Source: an uncultured Eubacteriales bacterium
GTDB taxonomy: Bacteria; Bacillota; Clostridia; Oscillospirales; Acutalibacteraceae
Direction: 5' to 3'
NCBI GenBank assembly: GCA_934541115.1
Contig: CAKTDF010000004.1
Span: 40,284-104,283, forward strand
Length of the DNA: 64,000 nt
In this document: one piece after another, positions 47,001 to 49,894 of the stretch
Numbering within the stretch: position 1 is the stretch's first letter
Layout: each line of letters begins with the position of its first letter
Program-made: the position numbers and the translations under genes
Notes under the pieces: model-generated
What the model saw: only the letters and a program-made list of their open reading frames with translations
Databases searched by the model: none
What the model was told of the DNA's origin: nothing

Positions 47001-49501
47001 AAGAAATTGCAATCATGGGCGGCAACGGCTACAACTACGCGATTATCCCGCTGCTTGAACTCCTTGGCGCAAAGGCTCCGACTCAGGAAGAATATGCAGC
47101 TTCTGTTGAAGCAAACCACGGCAATACCCTTTATCCGATTCTCAAGACTCTCCTTGACAGAGTTGACGAAATTCTCGACGCTCCTGTTGCCAACGTCCTT
47201 GACATTCTTGCAAATCTCTGCTATGTCGTCGGCAACGACAACATCGAAGTAGTCGTCCAGAATCTCATCGCTCCTGTAAACAGCCTTATCAAGCTCGTTG
47301 ACCCGATCTATCCGATCGCAATCAACATCAACCTTGGTAACATCGGCGTTAAGGATGCTCAGATCGTTGAAACTTACATCGGCAAGTCTCACGGCGGAAT
47401 CGGCGCAGGCATCCAGTTCACCCTCAAGGGCACTGAGCTTGCAGAACTGCTCAACAGCGTTATCGGCGGAATCGCCGTCAACGGCAAGGCTCTCGGCATC
47501 TCGCTTGACCTTGACTGGCTCAAGCTTGCCTCTAAGGCTGCTGCTGACAGAAACTCCGACCTCATTGCAGACACCTCAGACTCAGCAATGAGCACCGTAT
47601 ATGACATCTACAACGGCGTTGATAAGGGCTACGGCACTGATTACATCAACATCGTTGGCGACAGAGCAGATACCTTCGTAACTCTCCTTGAGCTCATCCT
47701 CACTGAAGAGAACGTCAAGGCTATCAAGGAAGCTCTCGGTAAGGAAGACGGCTTCGGCGAACCCATCGATTCAATCATTGACGCAATCGTTAAGGATCCG
47801 TCAAAGATCATCGATATCATCATCTCACTTCTCGGCGGCGGTAAGGTTTCCTATATCCCGATCCAGAACAGAGATATCAAGCCGACAGGCGTTGACTACA
47901 GAACCTACTTCTCACTCACTGAAGCAAACGCAGACATCATTGCCGAAAACCTCGATGCAGTCATCAACAATATCCTTTCAAAGGCTAAGATGGGCTCCAT
48001 CAAGGAGGTTGTAACGAAGAAGTACATCACCAATGCGATGATCAATACTCTTCTCGACAAGCTCGTTCCGCTTCTCGGCGGTGACAACGTTGCTCCGATA
48101 CTCGAAGCAGTTAAGAACATTGACATCAAGATTGACGGTAAGCACCTTGACGATAGCTGCGCAGGTATTGACCTGACGGCACTCGGCTTTGCAAAGAAGA
48201 CGAACTCCAAGGTACTCAAGGCTAAGCTCAACGCAGCAGGCGCATGGAGCGCAGTCGGTTCCTTCGCGGGTACCGATTGGGGCTTCACCGACGGCGACAT
48301 CAGCGGCTTCATCAAGACTCTTGCTGAAATCGTTTCACCGCTCGGTCCGGTTCTCAAGCTCTTCCTTGCAGGCGAAGGCTCAACCCTCAGCGTACTCGAT
48401 ATCGTTAAGATCGGCGGCAGCAACGGTTATGATTACGGAATCATTCCGATTCTTGAAGCATTTGGTCTTACCTCTAAGGAAGTCAAGACACTCGCTCAGT
48501 ACAAGAAGTTCATCGCCGGCAACGACGAAGAAGTACTCGGCTATGTTCTTGAAAGAGTCGGCTACTTCGCTGACAAACTCCTTGATAAGCCCGTTGACAC
48601 GTTGCTTACCATTCTCCCGAACTTGGCATACTTCATCTCGAACGAAGGCGTATACCTTGCAGTAAGGAACATCCTCGCTCCTGTCTATGCAGTCCTTGAA
48701 GTTGTTGCAGAAGTTTACAAGATTGACTTCATCAGTGAAATCAAGGTTGAAAAGCTTCTTCACAACATCGACTTCAGAATCTTCGTAGCAAATAACAAGT
48801 ATGACTTCAGAATTCCTGAAATCAACTTCTATAAGCTCGCAGAACAGGGCGGCGAAGGCACAAAGCAGGTTGCAACCGCACGCACAAAGGCAGCTAACTC
48901 GTTCAACATTCCGGTTGATCCGTATCCGTACATCAACGACTACGGCACCGGTAAGTATGACAACTACCAGAACAAGACCACTCAGACCTATGTTGTTTCC
49001 GATAAGGGCGACACCCTCACCCTTGTTCTCACATGGGCACTTGAGATGTTCGGCGATGCTCACAACAGAGAAGCTCTTGTTCAGTGGCTCACCGATGTAT
49101 TCGAACTCCAGAGCGGAATGCAGCAGACCGTAAGATACGGCATCAACCAGATGTTCGATGCTTGCTCGGCACACAATGTTCCCGACATCATCGTTTCTGC
49201 TCTCTTCCAGGGTCTCGGAATCGGCATCACCATTGATAAGACCATCTCCGGTAACATTGTTGAAATCCAGAAGATTCTTGAAAATATCTTTGAGGCTCTT
49301 TCCTCGAACAACCATTGCGCATATGCAACGTTGTCCAAGGTTATGGAATCACTCATCGGCGAAGCATGGAACAAGACCGTCGGCTCTGACGACGATTACC
49401 ATGGCGCAGTTGACGAAGGTAAGGATACCCTCACCTGGTTCCAGAGACTCCTTGCAAAGATTAAGGAATTCTTCCAGAAGATTTTCTCAATCTTCCGCTA
49501 A
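20015..49501 (+). CDS. Giant secreted helical-repeat protein (9,828 aa)
   Basis: One unbroken 29.5-kb gene; at about 108 Da per residue the product is roughly 1 MDa. Start: ATG at 20015, nine bases after AAGGAGG (19999-20005). A signal peptide (residues 1-30, MKLGKKLLSCILAVLM...TVFA) directs export. Residues about 30-1100 are a mostly helical, non-repeated region. From about residue 1100 to 9,600 the protein is built from large helical units marked by G-x-x-G-Y-x2-A-(I/V)-x-P-L-L-E-A-(L/F)-G followed by P-(V/L)-x-T-x-L-x4-(N/P)-x2-Y-F-I. Earlier units (700-830 aa) hold Asp/Gly/Lys-rich insertions, including a calcium-loop-like DTDGDGKLD near residue 2638; later units are about 470-510 aa. The end is an amphipathic helix, WFQRLLAKIKEFFQKIFSIF. 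No LPXTG, SLH, catalytic or other known domain is seen. A paralogue starts at 61635. Its function is unknown; a long surface or matrix fibre is conceivable. Confidence 0.9.
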   Translation: MKLGKKLLSCILAVLMIMSSVTVSFTVFAAAGTKDVLDVIDQYYDDLKEAIDSKDAKRVPSGSVGSNNWTVEVDTYTSAWYYVTRAWYEYAIATKGTYDTLYTNLEKEAIQRAGDISIADYKTILGYYNCNPGARTLVVKSGYDVLAWKTAEAMRDDMNRTYHNATFTISYNTTSNAIAGGSVNDKGTPDGITGTGGNIDMLSNAIINTRNNFKDWFATDFSTLTIEQLIALANPTDPTSCGQALTTFNNAVVTASQYSAALPDDAKDAAAKIWDHYIEPSTGYTYSQAQEWMENVLMANLYKAYAASYKAEFDALMAVDLLQKDADGAYVMTADKVLEHYKAVKAKMYELENKQSPIDTTVNIFEFINDHFKSDYDNYYDKTVKNYVYNLEETLAKRYAVGPYDNGEKPWADQLTALINEEPEVPTYDHSDEAAIEAWQSNTEGQAAAREYIGKATTLLTKIDEYITKYVPFDDPRYTGDNGVKSALSPVQKQNIDADRYNTLKALLDKHKLDVDGYETFMLKAKMDALMKTTILDGRRTGDMQAFYIEFEGLVNAAKAKRDSADETDKAIYNEVFPSKTDADGNTVDGLAVYEAYLITIKERVARRLYEQVQLVLKYAGEGTGNGSGGTKAVRYSNYEAIIKAYDAIELGGKTIEQFLGEFIKDSITSFKTKDGATVQITDLTSAWYSAKDYYTSATRYSAAFRTAINSFQSGSSTRDEALLQALFGGGGISGYKWVSAIGKLNYTDIEKFVDSIGLNTTDKIAKLMDAAVSDLDKIIVSKDIGTLLDELMAKADENGSVVKGLGNWEYAYTDAYGKTHKKGDKIETLGEFLINMIRKALFGGLLQDVFFKTVTPLIGDAVAGMTDDYKVFYAGFALPDLARQIIITQPVQWITDGSKNLMTGKKYSGDYDLRWFKALNGTWGLGSYPLAMQTMGTAGVWERGGNILTGKTLISFYNAATRDKWSGNKDWGNIKDLSPVDWSNWDSNAVWHITNETEFYNSLAASSIGLATVLGALVSGKKTEVTGKLGGISLGVAIESTGDSLYDRLFVPLYKLLGIQERSSSNPNGFYSVSDLTQTLEIQKDGSCSYLKNKGVDFWKAMLGPIFYWMNNTLFKAPVQTILTLLPNLLGMLEYDQIVPKLKNIKVKISCIGIKVTELDVWSILEPMLAKMGLTDALSGGTDGILKLLIKATSTKTGPANDDDAANYLMRKPEKNADGTTETVAKKKANAAKYVYKGTTYYFNNLGLLTQTLYNAFGDALIKWLWTDTKGNSIALSNNNTQSVPLSIPVNRFLSVGTPVHSTFTGFKRTVSTWHVNADPGDTLLTLFRWLMNDGTLYVVKGLLDGLVTPDPDTGKSAIDTILPILDGQADNILAILVCLLNEYKVDFTPYTDTVATDYKNFKDKGDNELLNAKSGNEWKTKFTTGYYLEKVLNDNGGVAENPTGIAKADKAVANADKVVTSLIPMLMNLLIPMLEKTFPKAVEKYNAGGLDTVEDIVMEIVVSNEFINWLMKLLVGTHEYKDKTDADGNVILGEDGKPVKSDEIDTGLLGGLLAGDGSGTDTITKILNILAKLEIDITPNGFYTVVKSGSFANAQLKTWFEKCLAKAYHTKNTYDENGKITKTEKIKVEKMEDMTWGDMFVPEDMVWIEKGELDSHRTVLTRFFSMIQSFLAPLNPLLSLLLCGEDITLADELTIQGNDGYGKAIVPIMEALGLDEATMKQTDFNKSVFGGSVTDPNNAKQGRFAKMTTSPFAALTKPLTNLLLGDADGKEKGLLQAPIQVLFEKLPNIAYFMYTYEENGVKTSDLSKAVQNLIAPVLQLLDIADPVLSRAITLDIRGLLNKYLDIETLLNDLLSSILDRDYSSLTDVNKKNATYIQMDILDLAAIAAESSSKAYSATTNRTFADGTQGGTWTKFKASPGQLLITLVRQLLSAQMVEMLGDIIKDVLSANGFQTEEDVASRERNMAIVESIVGKVNQVIEGGGRKVDVITGIVIDLLTDYTIDSKNHYFYEVMNKVDEKITDAQKEIAWNEYGIVHDGYDWTLTEEKFKKEDVENAIGNIDYVIQKAVPDVVAALVEEGMLDLPIEYDYTSGNGLWRLIQSVINKNVFTDDMINLIVNALSKLFGTMSNVDAILNLIKGAGFDVTVGRFIWKDWCEGYKAGGTAAKCGSQTPHVAHPMKNSVATNAMGYITYGFDPNTIVFNTENGKLYAKLTSDMAAALVEQDEEPTYVTVNGDAKYVELTWDQVYYNHSYIAYEFDKDGNVVMEGGKPKLLTEKTTDENGNEVDKTTPVYDEDGKTVLRQKKVYVRNQYTSEYNQKKTSGGKYVYEYKNADGEMTEVALDYPYQLKKYEVTVDGEKKLYDITPVLDKEGTARWTWGLDAVTGKDTQETFSNKKNHFIDGVWEMLSPLAPILAMLTADVGLKLFDGGLNIEGNNGYENVLVPLLNALGLDAILDYVNTTKDENGKTYLDIMNEGKAADEKIPTQLLTGEQFHSMVVTTAGELSKDGMKQGLSTYINYVFNFVEILATHPLATLATALPTLSYFIYGDGLTTLLSNVLIPVTTLTDRIGSKNMTRIVNGKEVHEEILDLDLNGIGSGLIDMLATGSWKNFQNALLQYAWIVGEEDDLKNFIKGYNADTDGDGKLDAFVYNGNEYKKGDIVMASVNVLSLTQSLYKFIGSLEFDLSGVLAPKDERETLTDEEKAAKYSFGICYFLDNAEELKAKAKINEAAKDGITEEEKNTLLKEARELRASVLKEFFKSVAALGDPVSETDKRVNISATGQVKVSRSEILMFLVDFIKENTTIPVLLGNILGYDLTDPVTDETELLDEVITNVLQKPEVLVDVIVDLVTGYTVNAQKPVDLIKINAETHYDFYEDSGYNTLEEVKEAKADGKKVSEISRIKTSAAIDNLDSLVGTILDLFKDDLLKDKDGFFVKTLGFTKDDEITLKNAVDKLLKNFLYKDDNINNVASLLINALGSENNAKIVNLVVTILQGASEYDLSPANFAEKAKYNDNNKFRDIINKALDAVNEKRLAAGKKAISINKLKWTQVASQYLENVYTYVDANGKTSKAYSTEGNLNGSYGLIGTDGSISTIDAEDNPVTKDTKDAVKLYAAYTQVQQKNAAGELLYQDADGKPTTDKGKDNAPLMGYAYTYGDKTVYSLTDGSLGGRYVLIGEDGTIITKQGDTEVTKDTENAVLLLPATDEKAKINKTVRIHETWGITDRTEFINLVWSVISPLKGVFELLLTGGDLTIYDKIKIKGLEGYKGVIKPLIDALAVSKLHKKDVDAATGVQTEGAAYLENYYATYEDFYTAVYGKEGVAGNDKVLLTHLTDAIFALVDSLCERPVSTIATVLPYLARALQSNGLDKIAENLLAPITTITEKVDDIYHIDLLGTIKGLLRDAIKKSNADAGISTTSYEPDEQGTATSAAAAYALDIIEDNESANDTVASRILRAPANEPEAQKDDDANANYTLLDIIWQLIDGVKINGTPLSSILSDTIFYDLASCSWNAARTITDNDGKEVTLSASYAAFVTITRPASGKPSGSIERHEAGSVKNEYENENGETVREFYDDYIVDRESVLMEVLNGLVFTDGIKELLKGVLNNDFDLSKYEETDGSSLDNTDALLPILINGIFNDPEALERLLIDLLSWYEVQYEPARTTEKNYDDLATVPAIDYDAAQIDKAQLEKLPDDLDSLIGAIIPAVVGMIKENKPDVLGDITIEGDNVEEMVENLVLSFFVDSKDKATGKVTYGLATKLMALLVGTIGSNDSIGSVINMLPRLIDGVDLTLDAFKKSSDSMKVYFAGCKTWADAYKKFRVAKQVELTDEELKAAKDGDGYKYIEITDAEGNVTGRTAFNAETKEIYKLDKDNKLIPVYKLDADGKKIPVYEVDENGKKVEKKDADGNVIYEVEEGKFEMDYEVILENTNSFDIAKYDDVLTFISNLLTPLAPILRVLLTEDDLVILDGVYLSAGDGYDRFLIPLLEVFGIDGIMSKEELAKKTVTISNEGKKVYYNDTFTSVIVSYIDKLIKKVVKTPIGTIVDLLPQLVFFVYSDGLAQAVEQFIAPLTSLVDLVNDVTAKEVEADGKTYVALDIYKMLLKTINENVMAPNDIAEVSDIKGFIDTFLTADGLENLISKILAKNNLDLGITIDGLFKDIVAKTCKITDVETKREFTATEKNGKNYVTGVVANRADTIIQIISETLLGGNTLETILKSVAPDLDLSEGSTVKTILDAVTGENRYVLIRILLTYFNNYDVNTMVLEYLSFDKIEYAYDTFMDGSLLTQRKLRRSIKKLDSTLLTLIPELAPILEENETFKAIIDKIGGISDGMSVKDFVHKLLEVYAFNDKTISTVMGALIGLLGGKELEGTLSTVLPLVKQIIDVDLTPVTFIAKATSTSATLGAVLQAAYDNAMKNAEAGNGKDFVYQTEYKYAYGADNAEYWSTTKGLDKAEINGTETKLTAVMGEGNESNVQVTRKAKVAAEAGDADAVDGYKTKDHEVSWAEIADYYKTYKYVTYTVTSKTVTDEDGTEKTEYTYEPTYKYSDKILAGDVKGVYTETVDGKTTTWYGYEQATDNKGNLLWEDPAAGVPKVPTYDDGEKIITRTTTTFNPDTQKWGVDDATGYEAKKDAFINIFAGVVTPLEFIFDFLFRGDSIKILANDDNNKGIIEIKGNKGYENAILPLLQVLVLDADEAKALTSPSFYNTTARGTEKTLTAITTPIFTVLDSICDQPLEYILTLLPTLSYFISSNGIQTVLTNLLSPVLALVDLANPIIGSMVEELLGRTLSPIIGEYMPEKDYETYEYTNSDGSVTEYPKYKVTDITGIAGEDGSNIIRVLNKILGEIMVKDNDGNDIPLFSSNVLKSDFFEQYAAHTITINKRHGNSKEYYWYRRGNELVKVAKENYNYEEMGDVEETRYVVDTFSVDIADSLVYLLDSVLSKDVVEAIAELAKADLNDQDNMISVILNNLINGENNGLIISDLITKLFEGYVVSYASLNGKKIEVKHEAYNSLDATTKKQVEEIPTKLDTVIGEALKTLTPMLKDMLKQQRLDAYEEAKKEARKAAEDEKAAAIEADTALASLSDEEKAALIKQAGDEAEANVVLADPDFLEALLIWAAEDTDTRANLNAIVDKLLGDMVFTDDMMNTVISLLLGVLGNIDEDTFKMISQIVKPVAGIDVDVQAYAKATENDKFKTFVGDVKTWKALAAKYEKYEYSYVTGTDDKGEEIRASYFDRDADLAGKYIILDKNGEVKLDENGKTVFLKADDKGKLTYVADGSAYAPTAGSGENAYKLSVVNKLDKDNKPVYETDEKGNVIKDTNGDPIPVRATAVKCDYAWGATDKDNFVGILGGILNPLFPVFQLVLQGKTLTLVNYDGEYRKVDEDIVDATDNDKRQTGNETGNGYIQIMGGKGYEEGLAPILEAFGCSTKANKVAKLKTADEFNRIDNSAEMLNYIVDTLLSLVNAIASEPVDYLAKNVAGILYFLGSDNLYNAVSNILAFVNSLLAQLDPIYKENGLRVDLGILKLDDTTVGGKTTKGLLSTINGLLENANISYRLTTDAILGLAGSLGDYTVEPTVNGSTDSTIKGEDGKKYTVDKDGNLVEATEDDENVSKGYVTTIKGQNKYFVVELLDFVLNDQVLGSLINTDENTSALVQNLISNLTSEDAAKNVTNVLVKLFNKYVVKYKAIEDLTGDKALKKTAINYSDSTADKKRTVTKAETEKAIENLDKLVNKVLELLDMGSVSELVAKYLYNDNIVNTVVDLLVGLLGSMDEQTWSTVTDVLGYVKDIVGEDIQLSPAYYAKVSGQLNTYINAALDALNNGKTDEEKIKIDDLTWAQVAEFYTKYEYSYSDGKNVSGKYYSTGANLAGSKVYLNADGKAVLVTDAAPAPEGAATYSLEKVFVPQKDEDGNTVTDENGDTVYTTVQVTAVKSEFAWGVTDSATLISAITNLLKPLDFLFKLILAGGTYEFDASKGNYGKNIGAFKEINIMGGSGYNYAVIPLLEALGVSDDKILTQADYDDKLTTGTSPLAPILSAILSVIDTNNDKLISYVLSIFANLAYTVSKNGLTTIISNLIAPVSELVEAASGVLPISVNVDLKAAVNGGEALKLYIGDDVKKHNAANGVNIDLDAITLEDIVNGIIADKLPELQLEISFSDIAAKSAKLDAEGNIEYKDSKVDPKWDILTGKWGKNVSGDKADTLIALTELILTPENIDAILKMLEVDLSTLEDPLDKIVDNAISNPSTLVDTIIKLLNANYDVEDIQVIFQFLGDDEYVYGGDFEVGGEKKGTVTASIDKLDKILNRAVPQVIKILAGQDNAADLITELYTNLGNGATISGIVDYLLRKFAFNDDTVNSLLGTVIGLFGSMDANTFTTVNKVVKAILGTELAPQTFMQDGTKIGAFLTATAAAMNIDAKDLTWADVAKQYTVYNYTYVTGKDKDNKDITANYTSTESNLEKATIDGKEYTLTKVMTDGDKPEHKTSVLPTYEWGVINKDTFMGVVLEITKVIEPVLDFLFRGKNITILVDGVELKGANTYANAIVPLGKALGVDLPALGEDKTGNDMLQAVVDGIFSLLTKLENKPLSTLLELIGSISFFIASDGVKSTIESVLSPVTGLLDLFSAIISDKDVNALLKKYVNMDLDDIKNIAGERGSALVDLLNKTIGNLVAKDNTTGETTEVTQYLPADLFVKLSRISIDCDDNTVDLYTPVDHWTVDKADVLMFLLQNVLTDDILTLLSDAMKKDATEPTDPDALDLGAIIKGLAGKQDEIVDIIEILLNDYTVEYQALDQKDITKIHVDPTDPMTKKNIESSLKAIDGLIPAVLGLVMGNGATLESVINDLVANADLPNLLMNILVPALADLEKSGTDLNEILGYVKDITNIDLDLSPAVFANRQGSKIVGFVGDNLDITWAQLAEKRTMYKYTYTDADKKEHTYFDAKAGLTKATIDGTEYVLTAVTDDKGQAVSEIHYNWDINTLDDLVTFVTDLLAPFDIIFRILLSGKEVIVLEDTVDGDRGDDVRIKGGNGYNTAIIPLLEAFGITPVTEEEFFKLADENKSSVRYILEALVGFVKELCNEPVQTILEKLANIFYFIGNGSLNSVVQNLIAPVNVILEQVDDVVPIAVKIDTAEIGKEGGKVLQTYIGKAHDGIEAGVTLKVAGEDLAKLVNGIIGNIKIDENTTIKLSLDLDWLKLAAKMAKVADGEADVDGAMLKKIDTKMTDIGSTKLSDYKNITGDAVDTFITLLDTILTPDNTEGIANLIKSLIPADLDPQIASVVYDVLNNPDAIKQIIGVIIRVLSGDYKVDYSNEFIFAVLEALNYNYRKADITSAIGKLDKIVSRAVPQIVKLLGNADKADAEDATLLDKLAAFVSKPENANATLKTVVDWLLNDQVFNEATFDKLLGMLVPVLGQNLTADLTKTLNDLLGIDLAPEAFATATGNAKIKDFIGSCATWADVEKRLEKDADGKYKFNASFTWGTNTKDDFISTVLDMLKPLENVLAFILTGKDLEFAIDGVKLKAGKAYDSALNPLFKALDLGGDKSAETANEAIGNIVDYVFILVNDLCDAPFTTVLSLVSNLAYFVASNGLDPFLNNLVSPIMGIVDLLNPIISREQLDTILKGLIKINGKAYGLTDLLEIGKDGGSKLVELLNNLLGIQIKKKNGDTEETVYIVKALSENFFTEFAQYAINANTADGKINGQNEWTVDTADALMYILHNVLSEDFLNIIFKLANVDTTTDLGSTLITLAGKENDLVDVILMLLTDYTITYKRIAQADLDNTYKAEYFGGLDNTKANNTIKALDPILKSVLGMLGKGDLKTMVNDIIADLFDKNDLGNTVINLLVPILAADNIDDIIGYVKELTNLDIDLSVDNFKALAKNGSQLKDFIGDAKSWAEIADKYAETQYKYTYIDGTETKEYFSTDKSLNGKTVKIGEGEAAKDVVLTAATEKKLDENGKEVLDENGNAVMVQTSKIVVNSTFKWNIKTKEDVVNLVCDILAPLDVVFQILLSGKQLIALEDVTDERADIRINGGYGYNTAIVPLLEAFGITPKTQTQYDAQVKADKSSLKYILNTLFAAVDTILDAPVEQLFSRLANIFYFIGSDGINTIADNLLAPVNVLLKEVNDVYPIAIAIDMSNTEQIVSTYIGTEAPEAVAGKISVNVSGEALATFINNAIGNIVINGSTVKFHLDLDWNKIAAQMAKRDADGHIVYAGTAQDYTSKSGTFESGKDLQNVNGDAGDALVTLVNVLVTEDNAASIKTLVESLLADAELSDDIKNIISDVLENPEAIKNLIAVIAEILTGDYDVENFAMVYKYLGAFDWNNTDLDNAIPALDRLVKNAFPVIVNLVGDTTKAEAEQNILDKYKATVTDANPATLKGFVDWLLAGNVFTDAMMGNITGALVKALGSALTADLVKTLKDLLGIDFAPAAFTAATGNADMIKYVNVPAADETVGVTWADVLKAHSHETEETDEEGNKIVKIDNIFTGISDKQSFIKALTDMLTPLESVLAFLLRGQDLKIAVDGVAIKGNDAYNNVFKPLFTALGLTELGVEFKEANSYADMSAVASVSKVADYAFALVDELCDAPFTTLLTVVANLSYFIANDNVERLLKNLLSPVLAIVDRMDGVISRDQIDTLLKSLVVINGKGYGLTDLLQIAGNRGANLVELINGLLGNIKITDKDGNEVYILNALDPNFFASLAKAAIKVDEPASGLVINTTDVTKWHTELGDTIMFVLKSLLTEDFLTIINNALGLEEKNPDVAKIILSLAGKEEDVAKLLVTFLNKHLVEYVPYNQPELKKIGVSYSSADAHKQLNDALGNLDGLIPVIFGLIDSIDATSLKELVYNMVLTDDIANTLVSTVTKLLAGLPAETIDQVLEYVRELTTLQDLDISPAAFAKAPFGSKLKDYIGSAKTWADVWNAHSHETGEKDADGNAIRKADAYAWGVETADKATGIKNLLNLVSDLVQPLSDVLALILMGGTERAEFEATGEHHGKYIAALEEIAIMGGNGYNYAIIPLLELLGAKAPTQEEYAASVEANHGNTLYPILKTLLDRVDEILDAPVANVLDILANLCYVVGNDNIEVVVQNLIAPVNSLIKLVDPIYPIAININLGNIGVKDAQIVETYIGKSHGGIGAGIQFTLKGTELAELLNSVIGGIAVNGKALGISLDLDWLKLASKAAADRNSDLIADTSDSAMSTVYDIYNGVDKGYGTDYINIVGDRADTFVTLLELILTEENVKAIKEALGKEDGFGEPIDSIIDAIVKDPSKIIDIIISLLGGGKVSYIPIQNRDIKPTGVDYRTYFSLTEANADIIAENLDAVINNILSKAKMGSIKEVVTKKYITNAMINTLLDKLVPLLGGDNVAPILEAVKNIDIKIDGKHLDDSCAGIDLTALGFAKKTNSKVLKAKLNAAGAWSAVGSFAGTDWGFTDGDISGFIKTLAEIVSPLGPVLKLFLAGEGSTLSVLDIVKIGGSNGYDYGIIPILEAFGLTSKEVKTLAQYKKFIAGNDEEVLGYVLERVGYFADKLLDKPVDTLLTILPNLAYFISNEGVYLAVRNILAPVYAVLEVVAEVYKIDFISEIKVEKLLHNIDFRIFVANNKYDFRIPEINFYKLAEQGGEGTKQVATARTKAANSFNIPVDPYPYINDYGTGKYDNYQNKTTQTYVVSDKGDTLTLVLTWALEMFGDAHNREALVQWLTDVFELQSGMQQTVRYGINQMFDACSAHNVPDIIVSALFQGLGIGITIDKTISGNIVEIQKILENIFEALSSNNHCAYATLSKVMESLIGEAWNKTVGSDDDYHGAVDEGKDTLTWFQRLLAKIKEFFQKIFSIFR
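25109..48475 (+). repeat. 14 helical repeat units in the 9,828-aa protein
   Basis: The G-x-x-G-Y signature codon starts at 25109, 27317, 29801, 31934, 34034, 36242, 37988, 39614, 41084, 42569, 44096, 45587, 47018 and 48416. Spacing falls from 2.1-2.5 kb in the first six steps to 1.4-1.75 kb later, because earlier units carry insertions between the conserved helices. A partial, more diverged unit (LPNLLGML) precedes them near 23365. All units stay in frame and are diverged in DNA sequence. Confidence 0.88.
37988..48416 (+). repeat. Alternating alpha/beta unit pairs, about 3 kb higher-order period
   Basis: Units at 37988, 41084, 44096 and 47018 (class alpha) share a trailing segment with P-I-(A/S)-(V/I)-x-(I/V)-(D/N)...Y-I-G...L-x-L-D-L-D-W-x-K. 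Units at 39614, 42569 and 45587 (class beta) instead share D-T-L-L-K...Y-G-L-T-D-L-L...G-x-x-L-V-x-L-(L/I)-N. Same-class spacing is 3096, 3012 and 2922 nt (alpha) and 2955 and 3018 nt (beta), so the tract grew by duplication of a two-unit block. Confidence 0.8.
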
Positions 49502-49542
49502 GTGGTCTGAGATGTCAGTTTGACGCTCAAAAAACAAAAATC

Positions 49543-49571
49543 CCCCGGCTCGAAAGAGCCGGGGTTTTGTT
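49543..49571 (+). terminator. Terminator of the 9,828-aa protein gene
   Basis: Perfect 9-bp stem CCCCGGCTC / GAGCCGGGG with loop GAAA, followed by TTTTGTTT. Confidence 0.92.
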
Positions 49572-49790
49572 TATGGCGGCAAGTATTCGGTTGAATAAGG
49601 CTGAAGACAGTGTTTTATTTTTGGACTATTCCTTTCGTGAGTTACACATAAAAAGGCGATCAGGCATGTTTAAAGCTCAATTATGTGCGGTGTAACGCTC
49701 GCATCATGATTTGCAAGGCTTTGAAACGCATTTCTTCAGCAATTTAAATAGGCTTAAGTCTTTATTGATATTTTGAGGAAAACTTCTCCT
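49572..49790. other. Intergenic, nothing recognised
   Basis: Between the terminator of the giant gene and the next promoter. No gene, repeat or clear hairpin was seen. Confidence 0.6.
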
Positions 49791-49819
49791 TTGCATTTCT
49801 TGACATGCTGTGGTATCAT
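49791..49819 (+). promoter_or_regulatory. SigA-type promoter of the GDPD-like gene
   Basis: TTGCAT (49791-49796), 17-nt spacer, TATCAT (49814-49819). Predicted start near 49826, which coincides with an upstream in-frame ATG and argues for the internal start at 49895. Confidence 0.65.
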
Positions 49820-49894
49820 TAAATCATGAGCCAAACAGAAATAGTTGACCCTCGGTCACACGGCAGCGTATCAACAAGGAAAGGAGAAAGACCA

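Noticed and set aside
20015..49501. Large modular enzyme (non-ribosomal peptide or polyketide synthase) as explanation of the giant gene
   Set aside because: No adenylation, condensation, ketosynthase or carrier motifs are present, and there is a signal peptide.
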